This document shows, in pieces, positions 30,786-39,958 of a stretch of DNA of 64,000 nt. Location: assembly GCA_003353845.1 (NCBI GenBank), contig PIVT01000003.1:1-64000 (forward strand), written 5' to 3'. The translations under genes and the position numbers were made by a program. Each line of letters begins with the position of its first letter. The stretch's first letter is position 1. The notes below the pieces were generated by a model, which saw only the letters and a program-made list of their open reading frames with translations, did not search any database and had not been told where the DNA came from. This DNA comes from Pseudomonadota bacterium (GTDB lineage Bacteria; Myxococcota_A; UBA9160; JADFDR01).

Positions 30786-33182
30786 CTACTCCTGAGAACC
30801 CCAACGCCAGGTGACCTCTGCGGCGTAAGTACGAGGATCTCCGTAGATGTTGGTGGCCCAGTCCCCGAAGGTATAACCACCGATCCTGTAGCTTTTATCG
30901 GTAAGGTTTCGCCCGATCAAGGCGAAGTCGAAGGAACCGCCGATGGAGTCGGTTCGAACATCATTCAAGGAGAGGCGTGCATCAAAGACACCATATGAGC
31001 CTTGCCCCACATCTCGATCATCGTCCTCGGAACTATTGAAACCAATGGGGCTCGAACCTCGGTAATCAACTCGAACCACAGGGTTTCCAACCTGCATGGG
31101 TGGGAAGGAATAGCGCGCCGAGGCATTCCAATTGTACTTCGGTGAGTATTCGAAGTGCCGACTGGCCCTTTCATCCTGTCCGTTAAAAGGGTTGATCGCC
31201 TCCTCCAACCGGGTATCCGCCAGACCGAATCCAGCCGTAATATCCAACCCGGCTACCGGCCGAACTGCACCTTCAAGCTCAAGGCCATAAACACGTGCAT
31301 CGCCAGCGTTGGCCAAGATGATATTGAAGTTGATGTCATTGAACTGAAGCTGGTTGTCCTTAATGTCCTCGTAATAAGCCGTGGCGTTTAAGCGGGCACG
31401 ATTGTCCCAGAAGCTGGATTTCACACCCAATTCGTAACTGTCCACGCGCATATCATCGTAGGGGTTCCACATCACGGCTTGCGCTGCACGGGCATTAAAG
31501 CCGCCACTCTTATACCCCCTGGACCAGCCACCAAAGACCATGGTGTCATCGTCGAATTCATATTTCAGGGTGGCGCGAGGAGACCAAGTGTCGCTGTTAA
31601 AATTCGTATCCACTTTATCGTTTGGAGGGCCGGTGTTATCCACTCCATTTCGTGAGTCCCAGTCGGTACCAGGAATTGGGAATCCAGCAAAAAACTGCCC
31701 GTAAGAATGGTCCCCATCACGATCTTCATCGTTGTACCGAATCCCTAAGGAAAGAGCGAGTTGGTCGGTAAACCAAAAAGTCTCTTCCGTGAAGAACGCC
31801 CAGGTCGTATAATCGATGTCCGTACTGTTCAGGATGTCAAAATAGAATGCAGGATCGGGACCACCAAATCCCTGAAGGTTGTCGTAGTCACCTTTCTCTC
31901 TCGAGTAGAAGGCACCCACTAAAATATCCAATCGGTCTTCGAATGCCGTTCCCGTGAACCGGACTTCCTGGCTTGTACTTCGGGTGGAAAAGTCATCCCG
32001 TGTAAATAAGTTTCGAGCCGCCAAACCACTTGAGCTATTGGCGTAGTCATTCTCGACTTTTCGATAGCCGGTAATGGATTTAAACTCTGCGTTCTGGATT
32101 CCGCCAAGATCGCCAGGTGCCCAAGTACCCGTCAAATTATAGCCATAGGTCTTCCCGCTGTTATGTGCCTTTTCTCCACCGGGGTCGCCACCATAGAGAG
32201 AGGTGGAGTGGCTTCGCCGTGTATGCACCGGTGTAGGGGGTGTGTCCCCATTCGCCACCGATTCATTCATCGTAGAAAAGTTTGCCGGTTGCATCTCGTC
32301 CACCTCTGACCAGTCGTAGGCCAAGTCAAGGCTGAAGTCATCTGTGACATCCCACAGGGCGCTGGCAAGCACCGCATCCTTGTCTTCCGAACCCAAATCT
32401 TTACCGGGAAAAACGGTATTGGTGTTTTTCGTAAAGCCATCGTGCTCCTTGTGCAAGAACGCAACCTTGGTTTTGACGGGACCGAAGGCCGGCATATCGA
32501 GAATGGCCTTGTAATTCTTTCGTTCGTAACTTCCACCTAGAAACTGCAATTTGGCGCCCGCCACGCCACTGGGCTTCTTCGTGACGACACTGACCGCGCC
32601 GCCCACGGTGTTCTTACCAAAGAGCGTACCTTGTGGGCCGCGCAAGATTTCGATGCGCTCGATGTCAGCCACATCGAATACCGACCCGATGGCCTTACCA
32701 GTGGAGACGCCATCCAAATAGATGCCGACATAAGGGTCATCAGTAATAGTGGTGTCCGTTCGGCACAGGCCGCGCATACAAGCCACGAAGGCCGAACTGC
32801 CGCTGGCGGTCTTATTGATGACGAGGTTGGGAGTGAAATCGCTGATGCCGCTAGCGTCATTGATATTCATCTCTTGCAAGTCGGCTGCAGTAAAGGCGGT
32901 CACGGAGATGGGCACGGATTGCAGGCTTTCTTTGCGCTTACGTGAGGTGACGACGATTTCTTCGATGCCCAGAATATCGACGTCCATTTCTTCGTCGTCC
33001 TCAGCACTCACCGGTGGAAGTGTTTCTTCTACTTCCACCGTTTCAGGCACTTCCACGACTTCTTCCGCGTCCATGACCTCATCTGCGTTAACTGTGGGCA
33101 GGTAAATCACCGTGACTGCCAAGGCGAGGCTGAGCATCCCCACGCTGGCATTTCGAATCATCGCTTTTAAAGTTACTCGCAT
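30786..33182 (-). CDS. TonB-dependent outer-membrane receptor
   Basis: The protein is 798 aa from ATG at 33182, with GGGGGA just upstream. A signal segment ('MLSLALAVTVIYLPTVNA') is followed by an unusually acidic stretch of about 45 residues. The TonB box is 'GIEEIVVTSRKRKESLQ'. The plug domain shows 'SVPISVTAFTAADLQEM' and 'IEILRGPQGTLFGKN'. A 22-stranded barrel follows. The plug sequence matches the large group of receptors for plant, steroid or other organic ligands and siderophores in marine and soil proteobacteria. Ligand unknown. It is divergent to an SDR/EthD operon, so import of a catabolic substrate is plausible. Confidence 0.93.
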   Translation of the reverse strand: MRVTLKAMIRNASVGMLSLALAVTVIYLPTVNADEVMDAEEVVEVPETVEVEETLPPVSAEDDEEMDVDILGIEEIVVTSRKRKESLQSVPISVTAFTAADLQEMNINDASGISDFTPNLVINKTASGSSAFVACMRGLCRTDTTITDDPYVGIYLDGVSTGKAIGSVFDVADIERIEILRGPQGTLFGKNTVGGAVSVVTKKPSGVAGAKLQFLGGSYERKNYKAILDMPAFGPVKTKVAFLHKEHDGFTKNTNTVFPGKDLGSEDKDAVLASALWDVTDDFSLDLAYDWSEVDEMQPANFSTMNESVANGDTPPTPVHTRRSHSTSLYGGDPGGEKAHNSGKTYGYNLTGTWAPGDLGGIQNAEFKSITGYRKVENDYANSSSGLAARNLFTRDDFSTRSTSQEVRFTGTAFEDRLDILVGAFYSREKGDYDNLQGFGGPDPAFYFDILNSTDIDYTTWAFFTEETFWFTDQLALSLGIRYNDEDRDGDHSYGQFFAGFPIPGTDWDSRNGVDNTGPPNDKVDTNFNSDTWSPRATLKYEFDDDTMVFGGWSRGYKSGGFNARAAQAVMWNPYDDMRVDSYELGVKSSFWDNRARLNATAYYEDIKDNQLQFNDINFNIILANAGDARVYGLELEGAVRPVAGLDITAGFGLADTRLEEAINPFNGQDERASRHFEYSPKYNWNASARYSFPPMQVGNPVVRVDYRGSSPIGFNSSEDDDRDVGQGSYGVFDARLSLNDVRTDSIGGSFDFALIGRNLTDKSYRIGGYTFGDWATNIYGDPRTYAAEVTWRWGSQE

Positions 33183-33459
33183 ATTTCCCCCAATTAACGA
33201 AGTCGGCGCATTGCACAAACCGGCTTGGCTTGCAGTTCCATTAAACGTGTTGTCGCATCACGGCCAACCCCATTGACCACATCAACACAATGGACCCCCA
33301 ATATTGTCTCGAATAGTAAGACTTAAAAGTTGAATTAGTCAACCTTTCCAAGGATTTCCCTCCCGGACCTGCATTCTTCAAACAGTCTGGACCCCGCCAG
33401 CGGTTCCGGTGTAAGCTCCCCGCTCGCGCAGAACGCATTCTCGCAGCAGGAGGAAGACG

Positions 33460-34239
33460 GTGTTACTGAAGGATCGCGTCGCCCTGATTTCTGGAGTTGG
33501 ACCTGGAATGGGTCGAGACATTGCACTGATTTTTGCCAGGGAAGGCGCTCATTTGGTCTTGGGCGCTCGAACCCAATCAGTGCTGGACAAGGTGGCCGAC
33601 GAAGTGCGCGAACGCGGTGCCGAGGTAGAAGCCGTCCGCACCGACATTACCTCTGACGAAGATTGCCAGCGCATGGTGCAAACTGCCCTGGATCGCTTCG
33701 GGCGCGTGGACATTCTTTCCAACAACGCCTATCGCGAAGGCAAGATGGCACCCGTGGATCAATTGGAGATCCAAGATTGGCGCGACCCGGTGGAAGTGAA
33801 TCTCTTCGGCACCCTGCGACTGACCATGGCCGTCGTAAAGGTGATGAAGGGGCAAGGCAGTGGCTCCATCGTCATGACAAACTCACAAGTTATCCGAGAT
33901 GTCTTGCCCAACATGGTGAACTACGCCGCCTCAAAGGGCGCTCTGTTCACCGCCACACAAGGACTGGCGCGCGAGCTCGGCCAATACGGCATTCGCGTGA
34001 ACTCCGTCATGCCCGGTTACATTTGGGGGGATACGCTGGAAGGCTACTTTAAATTCCTGGCCAAGCAGCGCGCTGTCGATCCCCAGGTCATTTACGATGA
34101 GGTCGCCGCGGACATCGCCCTGGGCAAGATTCCCCACTCCTCGGAAATCGCCGAGGCTGTACTCTTCTTTGCTTCCGATTTGTCCCGGGTCATCACCGGG
34201 CAGTCCTTGGACGTGAATGGGGGCCATGCTTTTGTTTGA
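33460..34239 (+). CDS. SDR-family oxidoreductase
   Basis: The protein is 259 aa, starting at GTG 33460 after AGGAGGA. The nucleotide motif is 'SGVGPGMGRDIA', with 'DILSNNAYREG' and the active-site 'VNYAASKGAL' (Tyr-x-x-x-Lys). 'GQSLDVNGGHAFV' closes the protein. It is the first gene of a three-gene operon with the EthD protein and another SDR, divergent to the TonB receptor. Confidence 0.92.
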   Translation: MLLKDRVALISGVGPGMGRDIALIFAREGAHLVLGARTQSVLDKVADEVRERGAEVEAVRTDITSDEDCQRMVQTALDRFGRVDILSNNAYREGKMAPVDQLEIQDWRDPVEVNLFGTLRLTMAVVKVMKGQGSGSIVMTNSQVIRDVLPNMVNYAASKGALFTATQGLARELGQYGIRVNSVMPGYIWGDTLEGYFKFLAKQRAVDPQVIYDEVAADIALGKIPHSSEIAEAVLFFASDLSRVITGQSLDVNGGHAFV

Positions 34240-34281
34240 ATTAATGAGCGCAGCACCAGCGTGCTGGCAGGAGTCTATGCA

Positions 34282-34980
34282 ATGGAAAAAATAATCTACG
34301 TGATTTGGAAAGATGCCGAAATTTCTGCCAAGGAGTACAAGGACAATTTCCTGGCCGGGCCAGCCAAGGAATTACTGGCCCTCTCCCCCGCGAAACTCAG
34401 CCTTAGTTTCGCCGACGAACACATCGAGTTCGCCTTGGACTCGCGCTTCACCAGCATGGACAACCCCATTGCCGGCATGGTCTCACTCTGGCTCGATACC
34501 CACTTGAACCGCACCCCCTTCGAGGACATCATCCGCGCCAACACCCAGCGCTACAGCGCCTTCCTGATCTTGGAATCCATGCCCATTGTGAACACCGAGC
34601 AAGTCGTGCCCTTGGGTGAGCGCACGCCCGGCGTCAACACCGTGGCCTTTTTGCAGAAGCCCGACCGCTTGACCTACGACGAGTGGATCACCATCTGGCA
34701 AGGCTCTCATACCCAAGTGGCCTTTGACACCCAATGCACCTTTATGTACACCCAAAACGTCGTGGTACGGGCACTGACGGAAGATGCAGAACCCTGGACT
34801 GCCATTGTGGAAGAAGGCTTTCCCTCTGAGGCCCTGCGCAACCCCATGGTCTTTTACGCGGCCGATGGGGATGAAGCTGTGTTGACCAAAAACGCAACGG
34901 CCATGGTGGAGAGCTGCGCGCGCTTTATCGATTTTCCCGATCTCGAGTCCCATCGCTTCAGCGAGTACAACTTAAAATAA
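34282..34980 (+). CDS. EthD-domain protein
   Basis: The protein is 232 aa from ATG at 34282 (CAGGAG eight bases upstream). It has two ferredoxin-like halves: 'EKIIYVIWKDAEISAKEYKD' and 'VNTVAFLQKPDRLTYDEWI..WQGSHTQVA'. The second holds the typical EthD pattern. EthD-like proteins accompany degradation of ethers, polyketides and steroids. Their biochemical role is usually unclear, and ring cleavage or scaffolding has been suggested. It sits between two SDR genes. Confidence 0.82.
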   Translation: MEKIIYVIWKDAEISAKEYKDNFLAGPAKELLALSPAKLSLSFADEHIEFALDSRFTSMDNPIAGMVSLWLDTHLNRTPFEDIIRANTQRYSAFLILESMPIVNTEQVVPLGERTPGVNTVAFLQKPDRLTYDEWITIWQGSHTQVAFDTQCTFMYTQNVVVRALTEDAEPWTAIVEEGFPSEALRNPMVFYAADGDEAVLTKNATAMVESCARFIDFPDLESHRFSEYNLK

Positions 34981-34994
34981 CGCGAGGAAACCAA

Positions 34995-35756
34995 ATGGGC
35001 GTTTACGCCATCACGGGTTCGGCCACGGGCATTGGAGCCGCACTGCGGGTCCAACTGGAAAAGTCAGGCCACGAAGTCATTGGCATTGACATCAAGAACG
35101 CCGAACTCAGCGCGGACTTGTCGACCCCTGAAGGACGCAGCCAGGCCGTCGAGGGCATCAAGGAAAGAGCCAGTGCAGGTCTCGACGGATTCATCCCCTG
35201 CGCCGGGGTGGGACCCCAGTTTGAGCCCCTCGACACCACCGTCTCCTTGAATTTCTACGGAAGCGTTGAACTGGCCGATGGCTTGAAGGCCTTGCTGGCC
35301 GCGAAGCGCGGTGCCGCCGTGATGATCGCCTCGAATTCAGCGCCCCTGCCCGGCCTGAACGCCGACTTGGTGGAAAGCATGCTCAACCATGACGAAGCCA
35401 AGAGCCGAGAACTCATTGTGGAACTGGGCGAGGGACATCAAGCCTACGCGGGTTCCAAGCTGGCCATCGTGCGCTGGATGCGGCGCAACGCACCCGCCTG
35501 GGCCGCCGAGGGTATTCGCTTAAACGCCGTGGCCCCCGGCGTGACCCAAACGCCACTCTTGCAAGCGGGGTTGGATCACCCGCGCTGGGGCAAGGCCATT
35601 CGCGCCTTCCCCATTCCCATGGGAGAACCGGCGCAGCCCGAGCAAATCGCCAACGTGATCGGCTTCCTGCTCAGTCCCGAGGCGGCTTTTTGTTGTGGAT
35701 CGGTCTTTTTCGTGGATGGTGGCAGTGATGCCGTCATGCGACCCGACAGGTTTTAA
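34995..35756 (+). CDS. SDR-family oxidoreductase, 3-alpha-HSD-like
   Basis: The protein is 253 aa. The coenzyme motif is 'ITGSATGIGAAL' and the catalytic motif 'QAYAGSKLAI'. The short dinucleotide-fold loop 'GIDIKNAELSADLSTPEGR' and the long insert after the central strand ('NADLVESMLNHDEAKSRELI') recall bacterial 3-alpha-hydroxysteroid dehydrogenase/carbonyl reductases. GAGGAAA precedes the ATG. Substrate assignment is by resemblance. Confidence 0.88.
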   Translation: MGVYAITGSATGIGAALRVQLEKSGHEVIGIDIKNAELSADLSTPEGRSQAVEGIKERASAGLDGFIPCAGVGPQFEPLDTTVSLNFYGSVELADGLKALLAAKRGAAVMIASNSAPLPGLNADLVESMLNHDEAKSRELIVELGEGHQAYAGSKLAIVRWMRRNAPAWAAEGIRLNAVAPGVTQTPLLQAGLDHPRWGKAIRAFPIPMGEPAQPEQIANVIGFLLSPEAAFCCGSVFFVDGGSDAVMRPDRF

Positions 35757-35822
35757 CGCCGAGCCACTTCTTCGCTCAGCTCTTCACCAAGCTCTTCAGC
35801 ATGCCCTTCACAAAGGACAGGC

Positions 35823-36473
35823 TCAACTGGTCGCGTTTTTCTCACGCAGTTGGCTGAGCAGATCTTGCGGCGTGCCCGTCTTCAAGATGTCGCGGAACTG
35901 AGAACGAAAGCTGCTCACCAGGCTCACGCCCTCAATGGTCACATCGATGACTTTCCACTGCCCCTCGCGCTGGCGCATGCGGTAATCGATGGCCACCTTG
36001 ACGCCTGTGGGGCGGAGAAGCTGTGTCTGTACGGTTTGATCCCCTCTCGGTTCAGCCCGCTCACCCAGCAAGGTCACGGTGTCCCCATCGTAAGTATCAA
36101 ACTGCCCCCCGTAGCGCTTGGCGAGGAACTCGCGGAATAACACGACGAACTCTTCCTGTTCGGCGGGAGAAAAATCGCGCCAGCTGCGCGCCAGGCTCAG
36201 TTTGGCAATGGTGTCAAAGGCAAAGTGGTCGTCGGCAATGAGGGTGATCTCTTTGCGTTTTTGCTCTTGGTTGGCCTCGGACTCCAACACCTGAATGACG
36301 CTCTGGGCAATCTTCTCAACCTGATAAAAAGCTTCCGTCTGACTGGCCTCGCCCTCCGGCGCTGCGATGGTTACGGAAGCCTCTGCGGCCTGTACCAAAC
36401 AGGGCGAAATCAAGGGCAAAAGCAAACTCATGAAACCAAAGACTCTTGCCACCACGTTCCTTACACCTTCCAT
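35823..36473 (-). CDS. mlaC: Phospholipid-binding protein MlaC
   Basis: The protein is 216 aa from ATG at 36473, with a signal peptide ending 'SPCLVQA'. The Ttg2D/MlaC fold is recognised from 'FAFDTIAKLSLARSWRDFSPAEQEEFVVLFREFL' read in parts, and 'MRQREGQWKVIDVTIEGVSLV'. It shuttles phospholipids across the periplasm between MlaA and MlaFEDB. It is the last gene of the operon, 11 bp after mlaA. Confidence 0.93.
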   Translation of the reverse strand: MEGVRNVVARVFGFMSLLLPLISPCLVQAAEASVTIAAPEGEASQTEAFYQVEKIAQSVIQVLESEANQEQKRKEITLIADDHFAFDTIAKLSLARSWRDFSPAEQEEFVVLFREFLAKRYGGQFDTYDGDTVTLLGERAEPRGDQTVQTQLLRPTGVKVAIDYRMRQREGQWKVIDVTIEGVSLVSSFRSQFRDILKTGTPQDLLSQLREKNATS

Positions 36474-36484
36474 GACAGCACCCT

Positions 36485-37300
36485 TCACTCTTCTTCCGCA
36501 GCAGGCTCGACGGGCTCATCATAGAGATCGTCGTAGAGATCATCATACAAATCGTCTTCGCCCTCTGAACCTTCATTCAGCAATGTTGCCGATTCACCCC
36601 AGATGAGTCGGCGTCGACGCTGTTCATAAGCATCGCGCACAAAGACATAGTAATCGAAGGCCGTCTCACGCGCGTTGTCAATGTCAGCATCGTGAATGGC
36701 CCGCAAATTAACGACTTTGACCGTCATGACACCCAAAGACTCTTCCGTCGAAAGCAAAAACGGGGTCAAACTCATGGCCGTATCCACACCCAAGCCTGGC
36801 GCATGCCGCCCGGAAGAAGGCCCGAAAAGCGGCAAAACCAGGTAAGGCCCTTGCGAAACGCCCCACACAGCCAGGGTCTGCCCGAAGTCGGCTGGCTGAT
36901 GCTCCATTCCCCAGTGATCCGCCGGATCAAAAAACCCCAGCACACCTACGGTGGTATTCACAAGAAATCGGCCCGTGGCGATACCGGCACCGGTCGGCTT
37001 GCCCTGCAAAAGATTATTCCCCAAGCGCACGGGGTAACGCAGATTGACAAAGAAGCGTTTCACACAACCTTGAACCGGATCGGGCATCACCCATCCCCAA
37101 CCCTTGGCCACGGGGCCCAACACCCATTTATCGACACCTTCATTAAAGCCAAAGAACTTGCGATTCATGCCCTCGTAGGGATCCTGCAGTGGCATGCCAC
37201 CGTGCGTGCTGGCGCAGCCCATGGGGCCCATGAGGGAACAAAGCAAAAAAAGCAGGGGCAAAGCGCGACGTGCTCGCACGGCGAACCGGGGAAAATGCAT
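36485..37300 (-). CDS. mlaA: Outer-membrane lipoprotein MlaA (VacJ)
   Basis: The protein is 271 aa. The signal peptide ends in the lipobox 'LMGPMGC'. The family core includes 'DPYEGMNRKFFGFNEGVD', 'NLRYPVRLGNNLLQGK', 'GVLGFFDPADHWGM' and 'FGQTLAVWGVSQGPYLVLP'. It sits in the outer membrane with porins and removes misplaced outer-leaflet phospholipids. The C-terminus has an unusual acidic repeat: three consecutive copies of 'DDLY', then 'DEPVEPAAEEE'. Confidence 0.94.
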   Translation of the reverse strand: MHFPRFAVRARRALPLLFLLCSLMGPMGCASTHGGMPLQDPYEGMNRKFFGFNEGVDKWVLGPVAKGWGWVMPDPVQGCVKRFFVNLRYPVRLGNNLLQGKPTGAGIATGRFLVNTTVGVLGFFDPADHWGMEHQPADFGQTLAVWGVSQGPYLVLPLFGPSSGRHAPGLGVDTAMSLTPFLLSTEESLGVMTVKVVNLRAIHDADIDNARETAFDYYVFVRDAYEQRRRRLIWGESATLLNEGSEGEDDLYDDLYDDLYDEPVEPAAEEE

Positions 37301-37305
37301 CGTCT

Positions 37306-37767
37306 CTACTCGTCCTTCTCAATTCCGAGGTTGTGCACCAATTTCCCGATCAAGCTTTCAATCACGAGGGCGTCTTCGGTGTAGGCAAATTCTTCCCCAG
37401 CCTTCAAAGCCTCTTCTTCAGCGCCCAATTCGATATGTATGAACTGATCCCCCAACAGACCCGCCGTGCGAATGGATGCTGAACTATCAAAGGGCAATAC
37501 GAGGGTATCGTCTACATCCATCCGAACCTTTGCGCGGTAGTCCTCGCTGAGATGGATGCTTTCAACCAAGCCCACTTTGACGCCAGCGATGAGAACCGGT
37601 GCGCGATCCTTCAATCCGCCAATTTCATCAAAGGTGGCGTAAAGCGTAAGCCCTCCTTTACCGGAGTAGGTCGCGCCTCCGATGGAGATGGAGAGCGTCG
37701 CCATGGCCCCGAGCCCCAAGAGTACAAAAATGCCAACAAACCAATCAAGTTTCTTCGAGCTATTCAT
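37306..37767 (-). CDS. mlaD: MCE-domain protein MlaD
   Basis: The protein is 153 aa with one N-terminal membrane helix (about residues 9-29) and a single periplasmic MCE domain. The domain runs from 'LYATFDEIGGLKDRAPVLIAGV' to 'IRTAGLLGDQFIHIELG'. MlaD hexamers form the lipid-binding ring on the inner-membrane MlaFEB complex. Normal family length. It lies 3 bp after mlaE. Confidence 0.95.
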   Translation of the reverse strand: MNSSKKLDWFVGIFVLLGLGAMATLSISIGGATYSGKGGLTLYATFDEIGGLKDRAPVLIAGVKVGLVESIHLSEDYRAKVRMDVDDTLVLPFDSSASIRTAGLLGDQFIHIELGAEEEALKAGEEFAYTEDALVIESLIGKLVHNLGIEKDE

Positions 37768-37770
37768 TGC

Positions 37771-38547
37771 TCAGAATCCCCACAAGGCAGTAATGAAATA
37801 ATCAAAAATCAATACGGATACCGAAGCGACGACAACGGTCTGTGTTGTCGCTGACGACACACCGCGCGATGTCGGTTCACAATGATAGCCGCGATAGGTT
37901 GCCACCAAGCCCAGCAAGGAGCCAAAGATGACCGACTTCAAAAAGCAGCCCATAATATCGTTTTCAAAATCTACGGCATCGATCAAGCTCGTCACGAAGG
38001 TGCCTCCGTCCACACCCAGCACAATACAACCGGCGACATAGGCACCGGCGATCCCGAACAAGGCGAAGAAGGCCGTAAGGATGGGCATGACGAAGAGCAA
38101 AGCCATTGATTTCGGAAGCACTACAAAATGCACAGGGTCGATGGAAAGCATGCGCAAACCGTCGAGTTCTTCCGTGACCACCATGGTTCCAATCTCAGCA
38201 GTCACTGCGGACCCCGCACGGCCCGTAACCAACAAAGCCGTAAATACCGGCGCCAACTCGCGCACCAAGGCGATGCCCACAATGGCACCCAACACTTCCT
38301 GGGAACCAAAGCGGGACAGCGAGAGGTAGAACAACAAGCCCAGCACCATGCCCACCGCAAATCCGGAAACACAGATGATGACCACGGACAACACGCCGCT
38401 ATCGTACATCGCCTCTACACTGCGTCGCGGACGAAAGGGCGGACGCAGCGCAGCCGCTCCAATTCTGGCCGCAAACTGAGCGTGGCTGCCTAAGCTATCC
38501 ACCCACTGGCGTACGTATCGGCCGATGGCGGGGATGAGTTCGATCAT
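37771..38547 (-). CDS. mlaE: Lipid-transport ABC permease MlaE
   Basis: The protein is 258 aa from ATG at 38547, which overlaps the mlaF stop by 4 nt (ATGA). Five or six membrane helices carry the MlaE signature 'ELAPVFTALLVTGRAGSAVTAEIG' (seen in two parts), 'TEELDGLRML' and 'GYHCEPTSRGVSSATTQTVV'. It forms the membrane core of the phospholipid transporter. No mlaB-like STAS gene is present in this operon. Confidence 0.95.
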   Translation of the reverse strand: MIELIPAIGRYVRQWVDSLGSHAQFAARIGAAALRPPFRPRRSVEAMYDSGVLSVVIICVSGFAVGMVLGLLFYLSLSRFGSQEVLGAIVGIALVRELAPVFTALLVTGRAGSAVTAEIGTMVVTEELDGLRMLSIDPVHFVVLPKSMALLFVMPILTAFFALFGIAGAYVAGCIVLGVDGGTFVTSLIDAVDFENDIMGCFLKSVIFGSLLGLVATYRGYHCEPTSRGVSSATTQTVVVASVSVLIFDYFITALWGF

Positions 38548-39410
38548 TCCGCGCCCCCCTGTGCAACCACGCCAGATTGCGCCGCGCTTGAGGGACTCGC
38601 TCCCCCCCTCGCCGTCGCGCTGGGGACATAGGAACGCAACTCCTCCCAAAAACTCGAGACTCGCTCATCGGGGTGTTCCATCAATTCTTCGGGCGTGCCG
38701 ATCACGGCCCCACCGTCGATCAAAAAGACAACGTGATCCGCCATGCGCCGCGTCGAGGGGACATGATGAGAAGTCAGTAAAATGGTCATGCCACGATCTT
38801 GGTTGAGCCCCACGAGCAACTCTTCAATGCGGCGCACGGAGACAGGGTCCAGTCCTGAAAAAGGTTCGTCGCACAATAAGATCTCCGGATCTGAAATCAA
38901 TGCGCGAGCCAAGGCGGCGCGCTTGACCATACCACCCGACAATTGCCCCGGCAGCAACTCTTCAGCGTCGCCCAGCCCGACAGAAACCAGTTGATTGCTC
39001 ACCTTCTTGCGAATCCCTTCCTCATCCATCTCGCGCTGTTCGCGAAGGGGCAAGGCCAGATTTTCGAAGATCGACATGGAGCTGAGCAAGGCACCGTTTT
39101 GAAACATCATGCCCACCTGCTTGCGAATCTGGCGCAGGCTCTGTTTCTTGACGCCCACCACCTCTTGGCCGGAGACTTGAATGCCGCCCGACTGGGGTTG
39201 GAGCAAACCGCCCAACAAGCGCAAAAGGCTGCTCTTTCCACAACCGCTGGGGCCGGCGAGAACAGAAATCTCCCCCGCATGAAAAATGCAGTCCAGGTCT
39301 TGAAAGACCAGCCTTTCGCCAAAGCTCAAGGAAACATTTTGCAGTGTTACAGAAGCAGAATTGTCAGCGGTGGGCATGGAATCCATTGCGGGCAATTTAG
39401 TGGCTCTCAT
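38544..39410 (-). CDS. mlaF: Lipid-transport ABC ATPase MlaF
   Basis: The protein is 288 aa. Walker A is 'GPSGCGKSSLLRLLGGL', the ABC signature 'PGQLSGGMVKRAALARALI' and Walker B 'ILLCDEPFSGLDP'. The switch His is in 'LLTSHHVPSTRRMAD'. A C-terminal extension of about 30 residues ('PSATARGGASPSSAAQSG') goes beyond the usual fold and looks disordered. It powers phospholipid movement by MlaE. ATG at 39410 is used; 39386 and 39377 are alternatives. It is the first gene of mlaFEDAC. Confidence 0.95.
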   Translation of the reverse strand: MRATKLPAMDSMPTADNSASVTLQNVSLSFGERLVFQDLDCIFHAGEISVLAGPSGCGKSSLLRLLGGLLQPQSGGIQVSGQEVVGVKKQSLRQIRKQVGMMFQNGALLSSMSIFENLALPLREQREMDEEGIRKKVSNQLVSVGLGDAEELLPGQLSGGMVKRAALARALISDPEILLCDEPFSGLDPVSVRRIEELLVGLNQDRGMTILLTSHHVPSTRRMADHVVFLIDGGAVIGTPEELMEHPDERVSSFWEELRSYVPSATARGGASPSSAAQSGVVAQGGAE

Positions 39411-39635
39411 CGAGGCTGTCGCGCTTCAAGCAGCGAAAGCTTCAATGAAATCGGCTTAAAAGCATCCCGGAGAGCTCGCTTCCTCGCCGCAGAGCCCGCA
39501 AACAGGCAAAACCAGCCGCAACACCCTTTTTTCCTTAAGAATTTCCAGGAGCTGTCGAAGAATCTATCGCAATCAACAACGAAATCGACCAGGCCGAGAA
39601 GCGGCTAGACAGTAGAAAGAATAAAGGACAGCGTT

Positions 39636-39917
39636 ATGAACAATATCATCATCGACAACCTACCTGAAGCAACGACCGAAACTGAACTCCAAGAACTGTT
39701 CAGCCCCTATGGCGAAGTTTGCTCAGCCACCATCGTTCGCGGGATCACCATGCGCGGACGCGGTCTGGCCTTCGTCGGCATGAATCCAAGAGCGGCGCGA
39801 GTGGCTATCAAAGCACTCAACGGAAAGAAACTGGAAGGAAAGCAAATCCGCGTGAGTCCGACTCGTCGCGAGAAAGCGCCAGCCTTTGCGATCTGTGACG
39901 TGAGCCCTAGCTGGTAG
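39636..39917 (+). CDS. RNA-binding protein with one RRM domain
   Basis: The protein is 93 aa with a single RRM. RNP2 is 'NIIIDNLPE' and RNP1 is the degenerate 'GRGLAFVGM'. 'ATTETELQELFSPYGEV' and 'AIKALNGKKLEGKQIRV' complete the fold. Such small bacterial RRM proteins are often cold-induced and bind RNA nonspecifically. The C-terminal tail ('KAPAFAICDVSPSW') is not the usual Gly/Arg tail. AAAGGACAG lies upstream of the ATG. It is divergent to mlaF. Confidence 0.9.
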   Translation: MNNIIIDNLPEATTETELQELFSPYGEVCSATIVRGITMRGRGLAFVGMNPRAARVAIKALNGKKLEGKQIRVSPTRREKAPAFAICDVSPSW

Positions 39918-39958
39918 CAAGGTTCCAACCCGGAAAACCGACAGCGCTTAGAATATTT

